DNA of 39,729 nucleotides from an uncultured Oscillospiraceae bacterium (GTDB lineage Bacteria > Bacillota > Clostridia > Oscillospirales > Oscillospiraceae), in the NCBI GenBank assembly GCA_944387785.1, contig CALXGG010000007.1, positions 1 through 39,729 of the forward strand, given 5' to 3'. Positions 7,142 to 15,715 of this stretch are shown here, in pieces. Positions within the stretch are counted from its first letter, which is position 1; each line of letters opens with the position of its first letter. Position numbers and translations under genes: made by a program. The notes under the pieces are model-generated. The model worked only from the letters and a program-made list of their open reading frames with translations, was not told the DNA's origin and made no database searches.

Positions 7142-9322
7142 TTATCCCTTCGCCGGCGTCGGGGCCTCCCGGGGCACCTGCTTCATGGACAGGGAGATCC
7201 GCTTCTTCTTTTCGTCCGCCTCCAGCACCATCACCTGCACCACGTCCCCCACGGCCACCGCCTCGGAAGGGTGGCGGATGAACTTTCTGCTCACCTGGGA
7301 AATGTGAACCAGACCGTCCTGGTGGACGCCGATATCCACGAACACGCCGAAGTCGATGACGTTGCGGACGGTGCCGGTAAGGATCATGCCCGGCTTGAGG
7401 TCCTTGATCTCCAGCACGTCGGTGCGGAGGATAGGGGGCGGCAGCTCGTCCCGGGGATCCCGGCCGGGCTTCTGCAGCTCCTTGGCCACGTCCAAAAGGG
7501 TGGGTACCCCCACGCCGCAGGCCTCCGCCAGGGTCTCCGCCCCCTTCTCCCGGATCCGGCCGTTCAGACCGTCCAGCTTCCCCGCTGCCACGTCGGCCAT
7601 GGTGTAGCCGGTCAGCGCCAGCAGCCGCTCCGCCGCGGCGTAGCTCTCCGGGTGGACGGCGGTGTTGTCCAGCACCGCCTTGCTCTCCGGCACCCGCAGG
7701 AAGCCGGCGCACTGCTCATAGGCCTTGGGGCCCAGCTTGGGCACCTTCAAAAGCTGCTTGCGGGCGGTAAAGGGGCCGTTGTCCTCCCGGTACTTGACGA
7801 TGTTTTTGGCCGTGGCGGCGGTGAGCCCCGCCACCTGCCGCAGCAGCGAGGGGGAGGCGGTGTTCACATCCACCCCCACTGCGTTGACGCAGTCCTCCAC
7901 CACGCCGCTGAGGGCCTCGTCCAGCCGCTTGGGAGGCATGTCGTGCTGATACTGGCCCACCCCGATGGCCTTGGGGTCGATCTTCACCAGCTCCGCCAGG
8001 GGGTCCTGGAGCCGCCGGGCGATGGACACCGCCGAGCGGAGGTTCACGTCGAACTGGGGGAACTCCTCCGCCGCCAGGGGGGAGGCGGAGTACACCGAGG
8101 CCCCGGCCTCGCTGACGATCATATAGCTGACGCCACCCCCCGCCTGGCGGATCAGCTCCACCGCCATCTGCTCCGTCTCCCGGGAGGCGGTGCCGTTGCC
8201 GATGGCGATGTGGGTGACGCCGTGGGCGCGGATCAGCCTTGCCAGCGTGCCAATGGCTTCCTTTTTCTGCCGCTCCCCGTGGGTGGGGTACACCACGGCG
8301 GTGTCCAGCACCTTGCCGGTGGCGTCTACCACCGCCACCTTGCAGCCCATGCGGTAGCCGGGGTCCAGGCCCATGGTCACATGGCCCTTCACCGGCGGCT
8401 GCATGAGGAGGGGCCGGAGGTTCAAAGCGAACTGGCCGATGGCCCCCTCGCTGGCCTGGTCGGTGAGGGCGGCGCGGACCTCCCGCTCCAGGGAGGGGTA
8501 CAGCAGCCGGTCGTAGCTGTCCTCGGCGGCGGCCCGGACGAAGGTCATGGCCGGGCTGCCGGGCCGTACCACCTGCCGCCGCAGCAGGATCAATGCGGCG
8601 TCCCGGTCGTTCTCCACGGCCACCTTCAAAAAGCCCTCCCGCTCTCCCCGGTTGATGGCCAGGACCTGGTGGCCCTGGAGCCTGGAGAGGGGCTGGCGGA
8701 AATCATAGTACAGGCGGTAGACGCTGTCCTCCTCCCCGGCGGCGGCAGAGGTCAGGAAGCCCCGGCCCATCAGCTGCTCCCGCAGGGCCTTGCGGACGGC
8801 GGCGTCATCGGAGATATCCTCGGCGATGATGTCGCTGGCCCCCTGGAGAGCCTCCTCCGCCGTCTCCACGCCCTTCTCCGGGTCCACATAGTCCGCCGCC
8901 GCGGCCAGGGGGTCGGGGCAGTCCTTCCCCTGGGCGTACAAAAGGGCCGCCAGGGGCTCCAGGCCCTTCTCCCGGGCCACCGTGGCCCGGGTACGGCGCT
9001 TTTGCTTGTAGGGCCGGTAAAGGTCCTCCACCTCCGCCAGGGTGGCGGCGGCGTCGATGGCGGCGGACAGCTCCTCCGTCAGCTTTCCCTGGCCCTCGAT
9101 GGCGTTTTTCACCTCCTGCCGGCGCTGCTCCAGGCCCCGGAGATACTGGAGCCGGTCGTACAAGGTGCGCAGGGCGGTGTCGTCCATGGAGCCGTGGAGC
9201 TCCTTGCGGTAGCGGGCGATAAAGGGGATGGTGTTCCCCTCGTCCAGCAGCTTGACGACATTGTCCACATAGGCCACAGGCTGGCTGAGCTCCCGGGCCA
9301 GGATCTGGGAGATGGTTTCCAT
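7142..9322 (-). CDS. tex: Tex family S1 RNA-binding protein (transcription accessory protein)
   Basis: A 726-residue cytoplasmic nucleic-acid-binding protein, full length for Tex. Order of parts: N-terminal helical domain starting ISQILARELSQPVAYVDNVV, a YqgF/RNase H-like domain beginning near 315 (GLDPGYRMGCKVAVVD), helix-hairpin-helix repeats at about 450-550 (KLGPKAYEQCAGFLRV), and a C-terminal S1 domain at about 641-716 (GTVRNVIDFGVFVDIG). Tex proteins bind structured RNA and influence transcription; the exact role varies between species. AAAGGA lies 9 nt before the ATG. A terminator-like hairpin stands only 27 nt upstream, so the gene may depend on readthrough from the DUF1846 gene or on a promoter inside that gene. 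Confidence 0.96.
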   Translation of the reverse strand: METISQILARELSQPVAYVDNVVKLLDEGNTIPFIARYRKELHGSMDDTALRTLYDRLQYLRGLEQRRQEVKNAIEGQGKLTEELSAAIDAAATLAEVEDLYRPYKQKRRTRATVAREKGLEPLAALLYAQGKDCPDPLAAAADYVDPEKGVETAEEALQGASDIIAEDISDDAAVRKALREQLMGRGFLTSAAAGEEDSVYRLYYDFRQPLSRLQGHQVLAINRGEREGFLKVAVENDRDAALILLRRQVVRPGSPAMTFVRAAAEDSYDRLLYPSLEREVRAALTDQASEGAIGQFALNLRPLLMQPPVKGHVTMGLDPGYRMGCKVAVVDATGKVLDTAVVYPTHGERQKKEAIGTLARLIRAHGVTHIAIGNGTASRETEQMAVELIRQAGGGVSYMIVSEAGASVYSASPLAAEEFPQFDVNLRSAVSIARRLQDPLAELVKIDPKAIGVGQYQHDMPPKRLDEALSGVVEDCVNAVGVDVNTASPSLLRQVAGLTAATAKNIVKYREDNGPFTARKQLLKVPKLGPKAYEQCAGFLRVPESKAVLDNTAVHPESYAAAERLLALTGYTMADVAAGKLDGLNGRIREKGAETLAEACGVGVPTLLDVAKELQKPGRDPRDELPPPILRTDVLEIKDLKPGMILTGTVRNVIDFGVFVDIGVHQDGLVHISQVSRKFIRHPSEAVAVGDVVQVMVLEADEKKKRISLSMKQVPREAPTPAKG

Positions 9323-9349
9323 AGCGGTGATTCCTTTCTCGTATGGGAT

Positions 9350-9383
9350 GGAAAGGCCGCGGGCTTGTCCCCGCGGCCTTTCC
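9350..9383 (-). terminator. Hairpin between the DUF1846 gene and tex
   Basis: A 14-bp perfect stem (arm GGAAAGGCCGCGGG, 6-nt loop) with only three T residues within the end of the 3' arm on the minus strand. It sits between two same-strand genes and may be a weak terminator or attenuator for tex. Confidence 0.6.
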
Positions 9384-9397
9384 CGCCCGGCGGCGGC

Positions 9398-10882
9398 TTA
9401 CTTGAAATAGAGCCGCTGCCGCTCGTATTTCGGTTCGTTGCTCACATGCATCCCCAGGCGGCGGTAGAGCTTCTCATCCACGTCGCTGAGGACCACGGTA
9501 AAGTGGGCGTCGCAGCCCTTCAGCTTGGGCAGCTGCTGCTGGGCCAGGGCGGCGATGGGGTTGGTGAGGGCGCTGACGCACAGGGCGATGAGCACCTCGT
9601 CGCTGTGGAGCCGGGGGTTCTTGTGGCCGAGACTCCCGGTTTTCAGCCGGCAGATGGGCTCCAGCACCTGGGTGGAGATAAGATCCAGGCTCTGGTTGAT
9701 GCCCCCCAGCCGCTTGAGGGCGTTGAGCAGCAGCGACGCGGAGGCCCCCAGCAGGTCGCTGGTGCGGCCGGTGACCACCTGCCCGTCGGGCAGCACCATG
9801 GCCCCGGCGGGGCCGCCGGTCTCCTCCTCCCGCTTCAGGGAGGCGGCCACGGCGGGGAAAATGTCGGTGGTGATGCCGGCCTGCTTCATCAGCAGCTCCA
9901 GCTTGAACACCAGCTCGTTGTCGGCCTTGCCCCGGAGCCGGTCGGTGAGGGCGGTGTAGTACCGGCGGAGGATCTCCATATAGGAGGCCTCCCGGCAAGC
10001 CTCGTCGTCGATGATGCAGTTGCCCGCCATGTTCACGCCCATGTCCGTGGGGGATTTGTAGGGGCACTCCCCCAGGATGCTCTCAAAGATGGTCCGCAGG
10101 ACGGGGAACACCTCCACGTCCCGGTTGTAGTTGACGGTGGTGACGCCGTAGGCCTCCAGGTGGAAGGGGTCGATCATATTCACGTCGGAGAGGTCGGCGG
10201 TGGCCGCCTCGTAGGCCAGGTTCACCGGGTGCTTGAGGGGCAGGTTCCAGATGGGGAAGGTCTCGAACTTGGCGTAGCCTGCCTGGATCCCCCGGCGGTT
10301 CTCGTGGTAGAGCTGGCTGAGGCAGGTGGCCATCTTGCCGCTGCCGGGGCCGGGGGCCGTCACCACCACCAGGGGATGGGTGGTTTCGATGTACTCGTTG
10401 CGGCCGTAGCCCTCCTCGCTGACGATGACGTCGATGTTGTGGGGATAGCCGGCAATGGGGTAGTGGCGGTAGGTCCGCACCCCCAGGGCGCCCAGCCGCT
10501 TAAGGAAGGCGTCCGCCGCCGACTGGCCGTTGTACTGGGTGACCACCACGCTGCCTACATACAGATCCATGCCCCGGAAGATGTCGATGAGCCGCAGCAC
10601 GTCCTCCTCGTAGGGGATGCCCAGGTCGCCCCGGACCTTGTTCTTCTCGATGTCTCCGGCGCAGATGGTCACCACGATCTCCACGTCGTCCTTCAGCTGC
10701 TGGAGCATCCGGATCTTGCTGTCCGGCTCGAAGCCCGGCAGCACCCGGGAGGCGTGGTAGTCGTCGAACAGCTTCCCGCCGAACTCCAGGTACAGCTTCC
10801 CGCCGAACTGCCGGATCCGCTCCCGGATATGGGCGGACTGTGTCTCCAGATATTTCTGATTGTCAAAACCGATCCTTGCCAT
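9398..10882 (-). CDS. DUF1846 domain-containing protein
   Basis: A 494-residue soluble protein matching the DUF1846 family in start (RIGFDNQKYLETQSAHIRER) and length. It contains a P-loop-like segment APGPGSGKMATCLSQ near residue 175, suggesting nucleotide binding, and the conserved NMIDPFHLEAYGVTTVNYNRD stretch is recognisable from about 230. The biochemical role of the family is not established as far as I know. GGGGAGG lies 5 nt before the ATG, and a good promoter is just upstream. No operon partner is evident except possibly tex downstream. Confidence 0.9.
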   Translation of the reverse strand: MARIGFDNQKYLETQSAHIRERIRQFGGKLYLEFGGKLFDDYHASRVLPGFEPDSKIRMLQQLKDDVEIVVTICAGDIEKNKVRGDLGIPYEEDVLRLIDIFRGMDLYVGSVVVTQYNGQSAADAFLKRLGALGVRTYRHYPIAGYPHNIDVIVSEEGYGRNEYIETTHPLVVVTAPGPGSGKMATCLSQLYHENRRGIQAGYAKFETFPIWNLPLKHPVNLAYEAATADLSDVNMIDPFHLEAYGVTTVNYNRDVEVFPVLRTIFESILGECPYKSPTDMGVNMAGNCIIDDEACREASYMEILRRYYTALTDRLRGKADNELVFKLELLMKQAGITTDIFPAVAASLKREEETGGPAGAMVLPDGQVVTGRTSDLLGASASLLLNALKRLGGINQSLDLISTQVLEPICRLKTGSLGHKNPRLHSDEVLIALCVSALTNPIAALAQQQLPKLKGCDAHFTVVLSDVDEKLYRRLGMHVSNEPKYERQRLYFK

Positions 10883-10919
10883 ATATCCTCCCCCGCACCA
10901 TAGAAATCAAATCTTAACT

Positions 10920-10948
10920 AGTATACTACATCCTGGGTTTCGCCACAA
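10920..10948 (-). promoter_or_regulatory. Promoter of the DUF1846 gene
   Basis: On the minus strand, -35 TTGTGG (10948-10943) and -10 TATACT (10925-10920) are separated by 17 bp, about 38 nt before the start codon. Confidence 0.7.
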
Positions 10949-10961
10949 GGGCGGGCCATGG

Positions 10962-10993
10962 AAAAGGGACGACGAATTTTCGCCGCCCCTTTT
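10962..10993 (-). terminator. Terminator after the uracil-DNA glycosylase gene
   Basis: On the minus strand AAAAGGGGCGGCGAA pairs with TTCGTCGTCCCTTTT (15 bp with two G-U pairs, 2-nt centre). The G-U pairs would be A-C mismatches in a plus-strand transcript, so the signal is directional. Confidence 0.75.
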
Positions 10994-11013
10994 AGATATT
11001 TCGACAGGGCTTC

Positions 11014-11604
11014 TCAGCCCATCCAGGGGCGGGAGAGCTCCGTCCCGCCGCAGATCCGCTGGATCTCCCGCTGGATGGCCTTGAGGTCGTCAAAGGTTTC
11101 CGGCCGCCGGCCCGGGTCCCGCAGCAGGGCGGCGGGGTGGTAGATGGCGGTCATCCGGATGCCGTCCACATCGTACCACTGTCCGTGGTCCCGGGTGATG
11201 CGGAACTTGTCGTCAATGAGCCGCATGGCGGCGATCCTGCCCAGGCACACCAGGATCTTGGGCCGGATCAGGGCCATCTGCCGGCGCAGGTAGCCGATGC
11301 AGGCGTCCTGCTCCACGTTCAGCGGGTCCCGGTTCCCCGGGGGGCGGCACTTGACGATATTGCAGATATAGACCCTGTCCCGGTCCAGGCCGATGATGGC
11401 CAGCATGTCGTCCAGCAGCTGGCCCGCCTTGCCCACAAAGGGAATGCCTGTGGCGTCCTCGTTGGCCCCGGGGCCCTCGCCCACCAGCATGATCTCCGCC
11501 CGGGGGTTCCCCACCCCGAACACCACGTTTTTCCGGGTCTGGTGCAGCGCGCACTCCCGGCAAGCGGCACATTCCCGCTCCAGCGCCTCCCAGGAATCCT
11601 GCAA
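11014..11604 (-). CDS. Uracil-DNA glycosylase, family 4 (4Fe-4S)
   Basis: DNA repair enzyme that removes uracil from DNA; 196 residues from the chosen start. Motif A GEGPGANED is at 42-50 and motif B HPAALLR is near 150. The Fe-S ligands C12, C15, C86 and C102 match the spacing known from Thermus family 4 enzymes. The start is taken as TTG at 11604-11602 because GGAGG lies 8 nt upstream. A GTG at 11613 overlaps the ribosome binding site itself and would add three residues. It is transcribed away from the PF06541 gene, with a 63-72 nt shared upstream region, and has its own terminator. Confidence 0.95.
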   Translation of the reverse strand: MQDSWEALERECAACRECALHQTRKNVVFGVGNPRAEIMLVGEGPGANEDATGIPFVGKAGQLLDDMLAIIGLDRDRVYICNIVKCRPPGNRDPLNVEQDACIGYLRRQMALIRPKILVCLGRIAAMRLIDDKFRITRDHGQWYDVDGIRMTAIYHPAALLRDPGRRPETFDDLKAIQREIQRICGGTELSRPWMG

Positions 11605-11676
11605 GAGGCCCACCTCCTTTGTATATCCGCCGCCCCGGCGGGCAAGCTACCTCCATAGAGGAAAGGAGGCGCGCCC

Positions 11677-12240
11677 ATGGGGCCCTGGCTCTGGTATTTT
11701 ATCGCGTACAGCTTTATCGGCTTTTGCCTGGAGAAGCTCTATGCCGCCGCCACCCGGGCGGAGAAGCAGGTGCGCCGGGGGTTCCTGCTGCTACCGCTGT
11801 GCCCGGTGTACGGCCTGGCCATGGCGGCGGCCGCCGCGCTGATCCCCCCGGGCTGGCCCTTCCCGGCCGCGGCGGCGGCGGGCGGCCTCCTCTGCACCGG
11901 GGCGGAGTACCTGGTCCACTGGCTCTATGACGTCCTGTTCTCCGTGCGCTTCTGGGACTACGCCGGGGAGGCCATGAACCTCCGGGGCCGGGTGTGCCTG
12001 CGGTTCACCGCGGCCTGGGGCCTTTTGTCCGCCCTGGGCCTGAAGCTGCTCCAGCCGGGCCTGGAGGTCCTGGCGGCGGCGGTGCCGCCGGAGGCCTCCG
12101 CCTGGGCCTGGCTCCTCCTTACGGCGGACGGGGCCCTCAGCGCCGCCGTCCTCCACCGCTGGCATGACACCGAGCTTCTGTCCCTGCCCGCCCTGGCCCG
12201 TCAGCTCCGGGCCTCCAGCCAGTCCAGCACGTCCCGGTAG
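11677..12240 (+). CDS. PF06541-type membrane protein (putative ABC-transporter permease)
   Basis: A 187-residue integral membrane protein with about four to five hydrophobic segments. It matches the family often annotated as putative ABC transporter permease (CmpB, PF06541): an N-terminal FIAYSFIGFCLEKLYA, then RGFLLLPLCPVYG, GAEYLVHWLYDVLF, WDYAGEAMNLRGRVCL. No ATPase is adjacent, so transport is unproven. AAAGGAGG lies 8 nt before the ATG. The last 40 bp overlap the end of the convergent hydrolase gene, leaving no room for a normal terminator between the two. Confidence 0.85.
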   Translation: MGPWLWYFIAYSFIGFCLEKLYAAATRAEKQVRRGFLLLPLCPVYGLAMAAAAALIPPGWPFPAAAAAGGLLCTGAEYLVHWLYDVLFSVRFWDYAGEAMNLRGRVCLRFTAAWGLLSALGLKLLQPGLEVLAAAVPPEASAWAWLLLTADGALSAAVLHRWHDTELLSLPALARQLRASSQSSTSR

Positions 12241-13133
12241 ACGTACTGCTTCCCGTTCTCGTTGAGGATCTCGTGGCGCAGGCCGTGGTAGAGCTTCATG
12301 GACACGTCCCGGAGCCCCGCCTTCCTGAAGCAGCGGAAGGCCTTCTCCACGCCCTTGCCCATGTCCCCCACCGGGTCCTTGTCCCCGGCGATGAAGAACA
12401 CCGGCAGCTCCTTGTCCATTTGATTGATATTGGACTGCCTGGTGATGACGCCCAGGCCGTCCAGCATGTCCCGGAAGAGGCCCAGGGTAGTGTCCCCGCC
12501 GCAGAGAGGGTCCGCGATGTAGGCGTCCACGTTGGCCTCGTTGGCGGAGAGCCAGTCGAACTTGGTCCGGGCCGGCTGGAAGGGCTGGTTGTAGGCGCCG
12601 AAGGCCAGCTTGTCCGCCTTGGCGCTGAAGGAGCTTTTCCCCAGGCGGCGGATCTCCCGGTCGGCGATGAGCTTGCCCCCGGCGATCACCGCCGGGGACT
12701 GGTGGCCGGTGCCGCAGAGGACGCAGCCGTCCAGGACGCCGGGGTAGCGGATCAGATGGGTGCGGGAGAGGAAGGAGCCCATGGAATGGCCGAAGAGGAA
12801 GTAGGGCTTGCCGGGAAACACCCGGGAGACCCGGCGGCGCAGCTCCTCCATGTCGTCCACCACATGCCGCCAGCCGTCCTCCTCCCCCAGGTAGACCATG
12901 GGGCGGCCCTCGATGACCGACTGGCCGTGGCCCAGGTGGTCGTTGGCCACCACCACATACCCGTGGGCGCAGAGATAGCGGGCGAAGGGGGCGTACCGCC
13001 CGCCGTACTCCGCCACGCCGTGGGCGATCTGCACCACTCCCGTGATCCCGCGCTCCGTGGGGGTCCACTGGTTGACATGGATCAGCGTCTTCCCATCGCT
13101 GGAAGGGAAGTAAAACTCCGATGTGATTGCCAT
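12201..13133 (-). CDS. Alpha/beta hydrolase, lysophospholipase/monoacylglycerol lipase-like
   Basis: A 310-residue soluble serine hydrolase. The nucleophile elbow GHSMGS puts Ser at 117; the oxyanion-side motif AHGVAEYGGRY is at 38-47. The likely acid is in AGDKDPVG and the catalytic His is in YHGLRHEILNE near the C-terminus. The family (Hydrolase_4) cleaves mono-acyl lipids and related esters. The start is taken at the ATG preceded by GGAGG at 8 nt; an in-frame upstream ATG at 13151 has no site. An extended -10 (TGCTAAAAT, 13184-13176) is a likely promoter. The 3' end overlaps the convergent PF06541 gene by 40 bp. Confidence 0.92.
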   Translation of the reverse strand: MAITSEFYFPSSDGKTLIHVNQWTPTERGITGVVQIAHGVAEYGGRYAPFARYLCAHGYVVVANDHLGHGQSVIEGRPMVYLGEEDGWRHVVDDMEELRRRVSRVFPGKPYFLFGHSMGSFLSRTHLIRYPGVLDGCVLCGTGHQSPAVIAGGKLIADREIRRLGKSSFSAKADKLAFGAYNQPFQPARTKFDWLSANEANVDAYIADPLCGGDTTLGLFRDMLDGLGVITRQSNINQMDKELPVFFIAGDKDPVGDMGKGVEKAFRCFRKAGLRDVSMKLYHGLRHEILNENGKQYVYRDVLDWLEARS

Positions 13134-13175
13134 ACATGTATCCTCCAACACCTGCGGAATAGACTGTTATTTCCT

Positions 13176-13184
13176 ATTTTAGCA
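13176..13184 (-). promoter_or_regulatory. Extended -10 promoter of the hydrolase gene
   Basis: TGCTAAAAT on the minus strand, about 43 nt before the start codon; the -35 region is poor. Confidence 0.4.
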
Positions 13185-13238
13185 CAGGCGGCGGGAAATG
13201 CATAGAAATAATTTTGGGGCCCCTGTCAGAAAATCTGC

Positions 13239-13267
13239 TTGCAGTCCCCCGGCAAACAAGCTATAAT
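13239..13267 (+). promoter_or_regulatory. Promoter of the zinc-ribbon protein gene
   Basis: -35 TTGCAG (13239-13244), 17-bp spacer, perfect -10 TATAAT (13262-13267). Confidence 0.75.
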
Positions 13268-13323
13268 AGGGGCGAAGATTCCTCGGCTGGCGGCTGGGAC
13301 CGCCTGTTTCGAAAGGAGAACGT

Positions 13324-13689
13324 ATGAGCTTTTTTGATGATCTGACCCAGAAGGCCCGGGCTGTGGCCGCCACGGCGGGAGAGATGGCCAAGGATGCCGC
13401 CGATTCCGCCAAGATCTCCGCCGCCATCCTGGCGGAAAAGCGGGAGATGGATAAGAATTACCGGGCCATCGGCCAGTGGTTCGTCTGTGAGCATGACGAG
13501 GTCCCTGACGCTGTGGCGGACCTGGTGGCCGCTGTGAAGGCCTCCCAGGAGAAGATCGCCCAGCTCCAGGCCAGCCGGGACAAGGCCATGGAGGAGGAGC
13601 AGGCCCAGGAGGGCACGGTCTGCCCCGTCTGCGGCAAGATCAGCGCCGCCAAGTTCTGCCCCCACTGCGGCGCCCCCATGGGGCAGTGA
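13324..13689 (+). CDS. Small helical protein with C-terminal zinc ribbon
   Basis: A 121-residue soluble protein. Residues 1-95 are predicted helical and charged, with heptad-like spacing (MSFFDDLTQKARAVAATAG, then a segment rich in Lys, Gln and Glu). The end is a zinc ribbon with C100-x2-C103 and C112-x2-C115. Such proteins are common in clostridia, often annotated only as zinc-ribbon domain proteins; no function can be assigned. It has its own strong promoter, an AAAGGAG site and a strong terminator, so it is a single-gene unit. Confidence 0.85.
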   Translation: MSFFDDLTQKARAVAATAGEMAKDAADSAKISAAILAEKREMDKNYRAIGQWFVCEHDEVPDAVADLVAAVKASQEKIAQLQASRDKAMEEEQAQEGTVCPVCGKISAAKFCPHCGAPMGQ

Positions 13690-13712
13690 GCCCGGCCTGA
13701 CAAGCGCATCGG

Positions 13713-13748
13713 AAAAGCCTGCGGATCCTGTGGATCCGCAGGCTTTTT
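13713..13748 (+). terminator. Terminator after the zinc-ribbon gene
   Basis: A 16-bp perfect stem (arm AAAAGCCTGCGGATCC, loop TGT) ending in a run of T. Confidence 0.9.
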
Positions 13749-13760
13749 GCGTTCTCTCCC

Positions 13761-13789
13761 TTGTGGGCGCAGGAAAAGCATGGTAAAAT
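13761..13789 (+). promoter_or_regulatory. Promoter of the AraC-type regulator gene
   Basis: -35 TTGTGG (13761-13766), 17-bp spacer, -10 TAAAAT (13784-13789). Confidence 0.65.
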
Positions 13790-13831
13790 AAAGGAAAGCC
13801 GTGGTTTCAGGCGGAAAGTGAGGGGAGGGCT

Positions 13832-14677
13832 ATGCTGGATCGCAGCGAAGTGGGCAAGCGGGGATACCTCAACGAGGACTACCGGCTGTTTCACCTCCGG
13901 GACAGCCAGGGGGTGCAGCTGGGCTACCACTACCACGAATTCGACAAGCTGATATTGCAGCTGGCAGGCAAGGTGACGTACAGCATCGAGGGCAAGCGGT
14001 ACCTCCTTCAGCCCATGGACATCCTGCTGGTGAGCCGGAACCTGATCCACCAGCCCGCGGCGGAGCCCGGCCAGCCCTATGAGCGGATGGTGCTGTGGAT
14101 CAACCGGGATTTCCTGGCCCGGTTCAGCACTCCCCAGGCGGACCTCTCCGCCTGCTTCGCCCTGGCCTGCCAGCGGGATTTCCACCTCTACCGCCCCCGG
14201 GGCGAGGAGCGCAGCCGCTACCGGGAGCTGTTCGGCCGGCTGGAGGAGGCCGCCCGGAGCCGGGAGTTCGCCGCTCCCCTCCTGGCGGACACCTGCGCCC
14301 TGCAGCTGATGGTGGCCCTCAACCGGGACCTCCAGGAGGCCCCCACCGAAAAGGCAGCGGTGTCCTACCGGTTCGACCCCAAGATGGAGGAGGTCACCCA
14401 CTTCATCCGGGACCATCTGGGGGAGGATCTGACCATCGAGCGCCTGGCGGGGACCTTTTTCATCAGTCGCTACTACCTGATGCACCGCTTCAAGGAGATC
14501 TACGGCTGCACCGTCCACCAGTATATCCGCCAGAAGCGGCTCCAGCAGGCGGCGGAGCAGATCCGCCAGGGGGTGCCGGTGCTGAAGGCGGCGGAGGAGG
14601 CGGGCTTCGGGGACTACTCCGTGTTCCTGCGGGCCTTCCGCAGCGCCTACGGCCGCAGCCCCCGGAGCTGGAAGTAG
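13832..14677 (+). CDS. AraC family transcriptional regulator
   Basis: A 281-residue regulator with an N-terminal cupin-like sensing domain (about 15-100; GYHYHEFDKLILQLAGKV and a second strand set) and a C-terminal double helix-turn-helix (about 180-281). In the latter, LTIERLAGTFFISRYYLMHR and the typical end AAEEAGFGDYSVFLRAFRS are clear. GGGGAGGG precedes the ATG. It stands alone with its own promoter and terminator, so its targets are not obvious. The convergent dehydrogenase operon and the genes further along are candidates only by proximity. Confidence 0.93.
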   Translation: MLDRSEVGKRGYLNEDYRLFHLRDSQGVQLGYHYHEFDKLILQLAGKVTYSIEGKRYLLQPMDILLVSRNLIHQPAAEPGQPYERMVLWINRDFLARFSTPQADLSACFALACQRDFHLYRPRGEERSRYRELFGRLEEAARSREFAAPLLADTCALQLMVALNRDLQEAPTEKAAVSYRFDPKMEEVTHFIRDHLGEDLTIERLAGTFFISRYYLMHRFKEIYGCTVHQYIRQKRLQQAAEQIRQGVPVLKAAEEAGFGDYSVFLRAFRSAYGRSPRSWK

Positions 14678-14693
14678 ATCCGGATGGAATGAT

Positions 14694-14728
14694 GAGAGCG
14701 CCACGAATCACCGCGGCGCTCTCTTTTT
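14694..14728 (+). terminator. Terminator after the AraC-type regulator gene
   Basis: A 9-bp stem (GAGAGCGCC / GGCGCTCTC, 12-nt loop) followed by TTTTT. Confidence 0.85.
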
Positions 14729-14752
14729 GCAATGATGCACCCTTGCCATATT

Positions 14753-15715
14753 TCAGTAGCCCCGGCGCCGATCCACCAGGTTGCGCAGGGGCTCTCCGGC
14801 GGCGTACCGGCCCAGGTCGCCGCAGAACATGTCCACGTCGATGTCGCAGGTGAGGCCCAGGGACATGTTGCCGGACACATGGGGGGTGATGATGGTGTTG
14901 GGGCAGTCCCACAGGGGGTGGTCCGCCGGCAGGGGCTCCGGGGTCATCACGTCCAGGGCCGCCCCGGCCAGCCGCCCGGCCCGCAGCGCCTCCACAAAGG
15001 CCTCCTGGTCGATGGCGGAGCCCCGGCCCACATTCACCACATAGGCCCCCTCCGGCAGCAGCGCGATCCGCTCCCGGCTGAGGACGCCCTCCGTCTCCGG
15101 CGTGGCGGGCAGGGCCAGGATGAGGGCGTCCGCCGTCCCCAGGACGCCGTCCAGCTCCTGAAGGGGCAGCACCCGGTCAAAGGCGGGCTCGGCGCTGGCG
15201 CCGCTGCGGCACACGCCGGTGACCGAGGCCCCCAGGGCCTTCAGCCGCCGGGCCACATGGCTGCCGATGTCGCCGGTGCCCAGCATGACCACCCGGCTAC
15301 CAATGATGGAGCGGATGGGGGTATGGTAGGTCCACAGCCGCCGATTGAGGTCCGCCTGGTACTCCGGCATCCGCCGCATGAGCATCAGCAGCACCATGAG
15401 GACGTGCTCGGAGATGGTGGGGCCGTAGGCCCCGGAGCCGTTGGAGAGAAGGCAGTCCGGCCGGGGCCAGACCGCGTCGTCCAGGTATTTCTCCACTCCC
15501 GCAAAATCGCTGCACAGCCACCGCAGCTCCGCCGCCTGCCGGAGGAGCGCCGGCACCGGGTGGCCGAAGATCACCTCGTAGTCCCCGATATGGGGCGCCA
15601 GGGCCGCCTGGGTGTCATAGTAGTGGGCCATAAACCCTGCCGCCGCCGCGGCCCTGTCGATCTGGCGGCGGTAGTTTTCGTTCATGAAGGTCACGCATAC
15701 AGCCAGCTTTCTCAT
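14753..15715 (-). CDS. D-2-hydroxyacid dehydrogenase (NAD-dependent)
   Basis: A 320-residue oxidoreductase interconverting a 2-oxoacid and a D-2-hydroxyacid with NAD(P). The nucleotide-binding motif GTGDIG is at 146-151. The catalytic residues are Arg231 (NVGRGSAID), Glu260 (TPEPLP) and His279 (TPHVSGN), the standard Arg/Glu/His triad. It is closest in style to the GhrA-like branch, but the substrate is unknown. The start is set at the ATG that overlaps the stop of the FAD gene (ATGA) and has AAAGGAG 8 nt upstream. It is the last gene of the xdhC operon. Confidence 0.92.
   Translation of the reverse strand: MRKLAVCVTFMNENYRRQIDRAAAAAGFMAHYYDTQAALAPHIGDYEVIFGHPVPALLRQAAELRWLCSDFAGVEKYLDDAVWPRPDCLLSNGSGAYGPTISEHVLMVLLMLMRRMPEYQADLNRRLWTYHTPIRSIIGSRVVMLGTGDIGSHVARRLKALGASVTGVCRSGASAEPAFDRVLPLQELDGVLGTADALILALPATPETEGVLSRERIALLPEGAYVVNVGRGSAIDQEAFVEALRAGRLAGAALDVMTPEPLPADHPLWDCPNTIITPHVSGNMSLGLTCDIDVDMFCGDLGRYAAGEPLRNLVDRRRGY

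Noticed and set aside
7118..10903. Continuous plus-strand open frame antisense to tex and the DUF1846 gene
   Set aside because: It spans two real genes and the terminator between them and gives a His/Gly/Val-rich product without domains, so it is a composition artefact.
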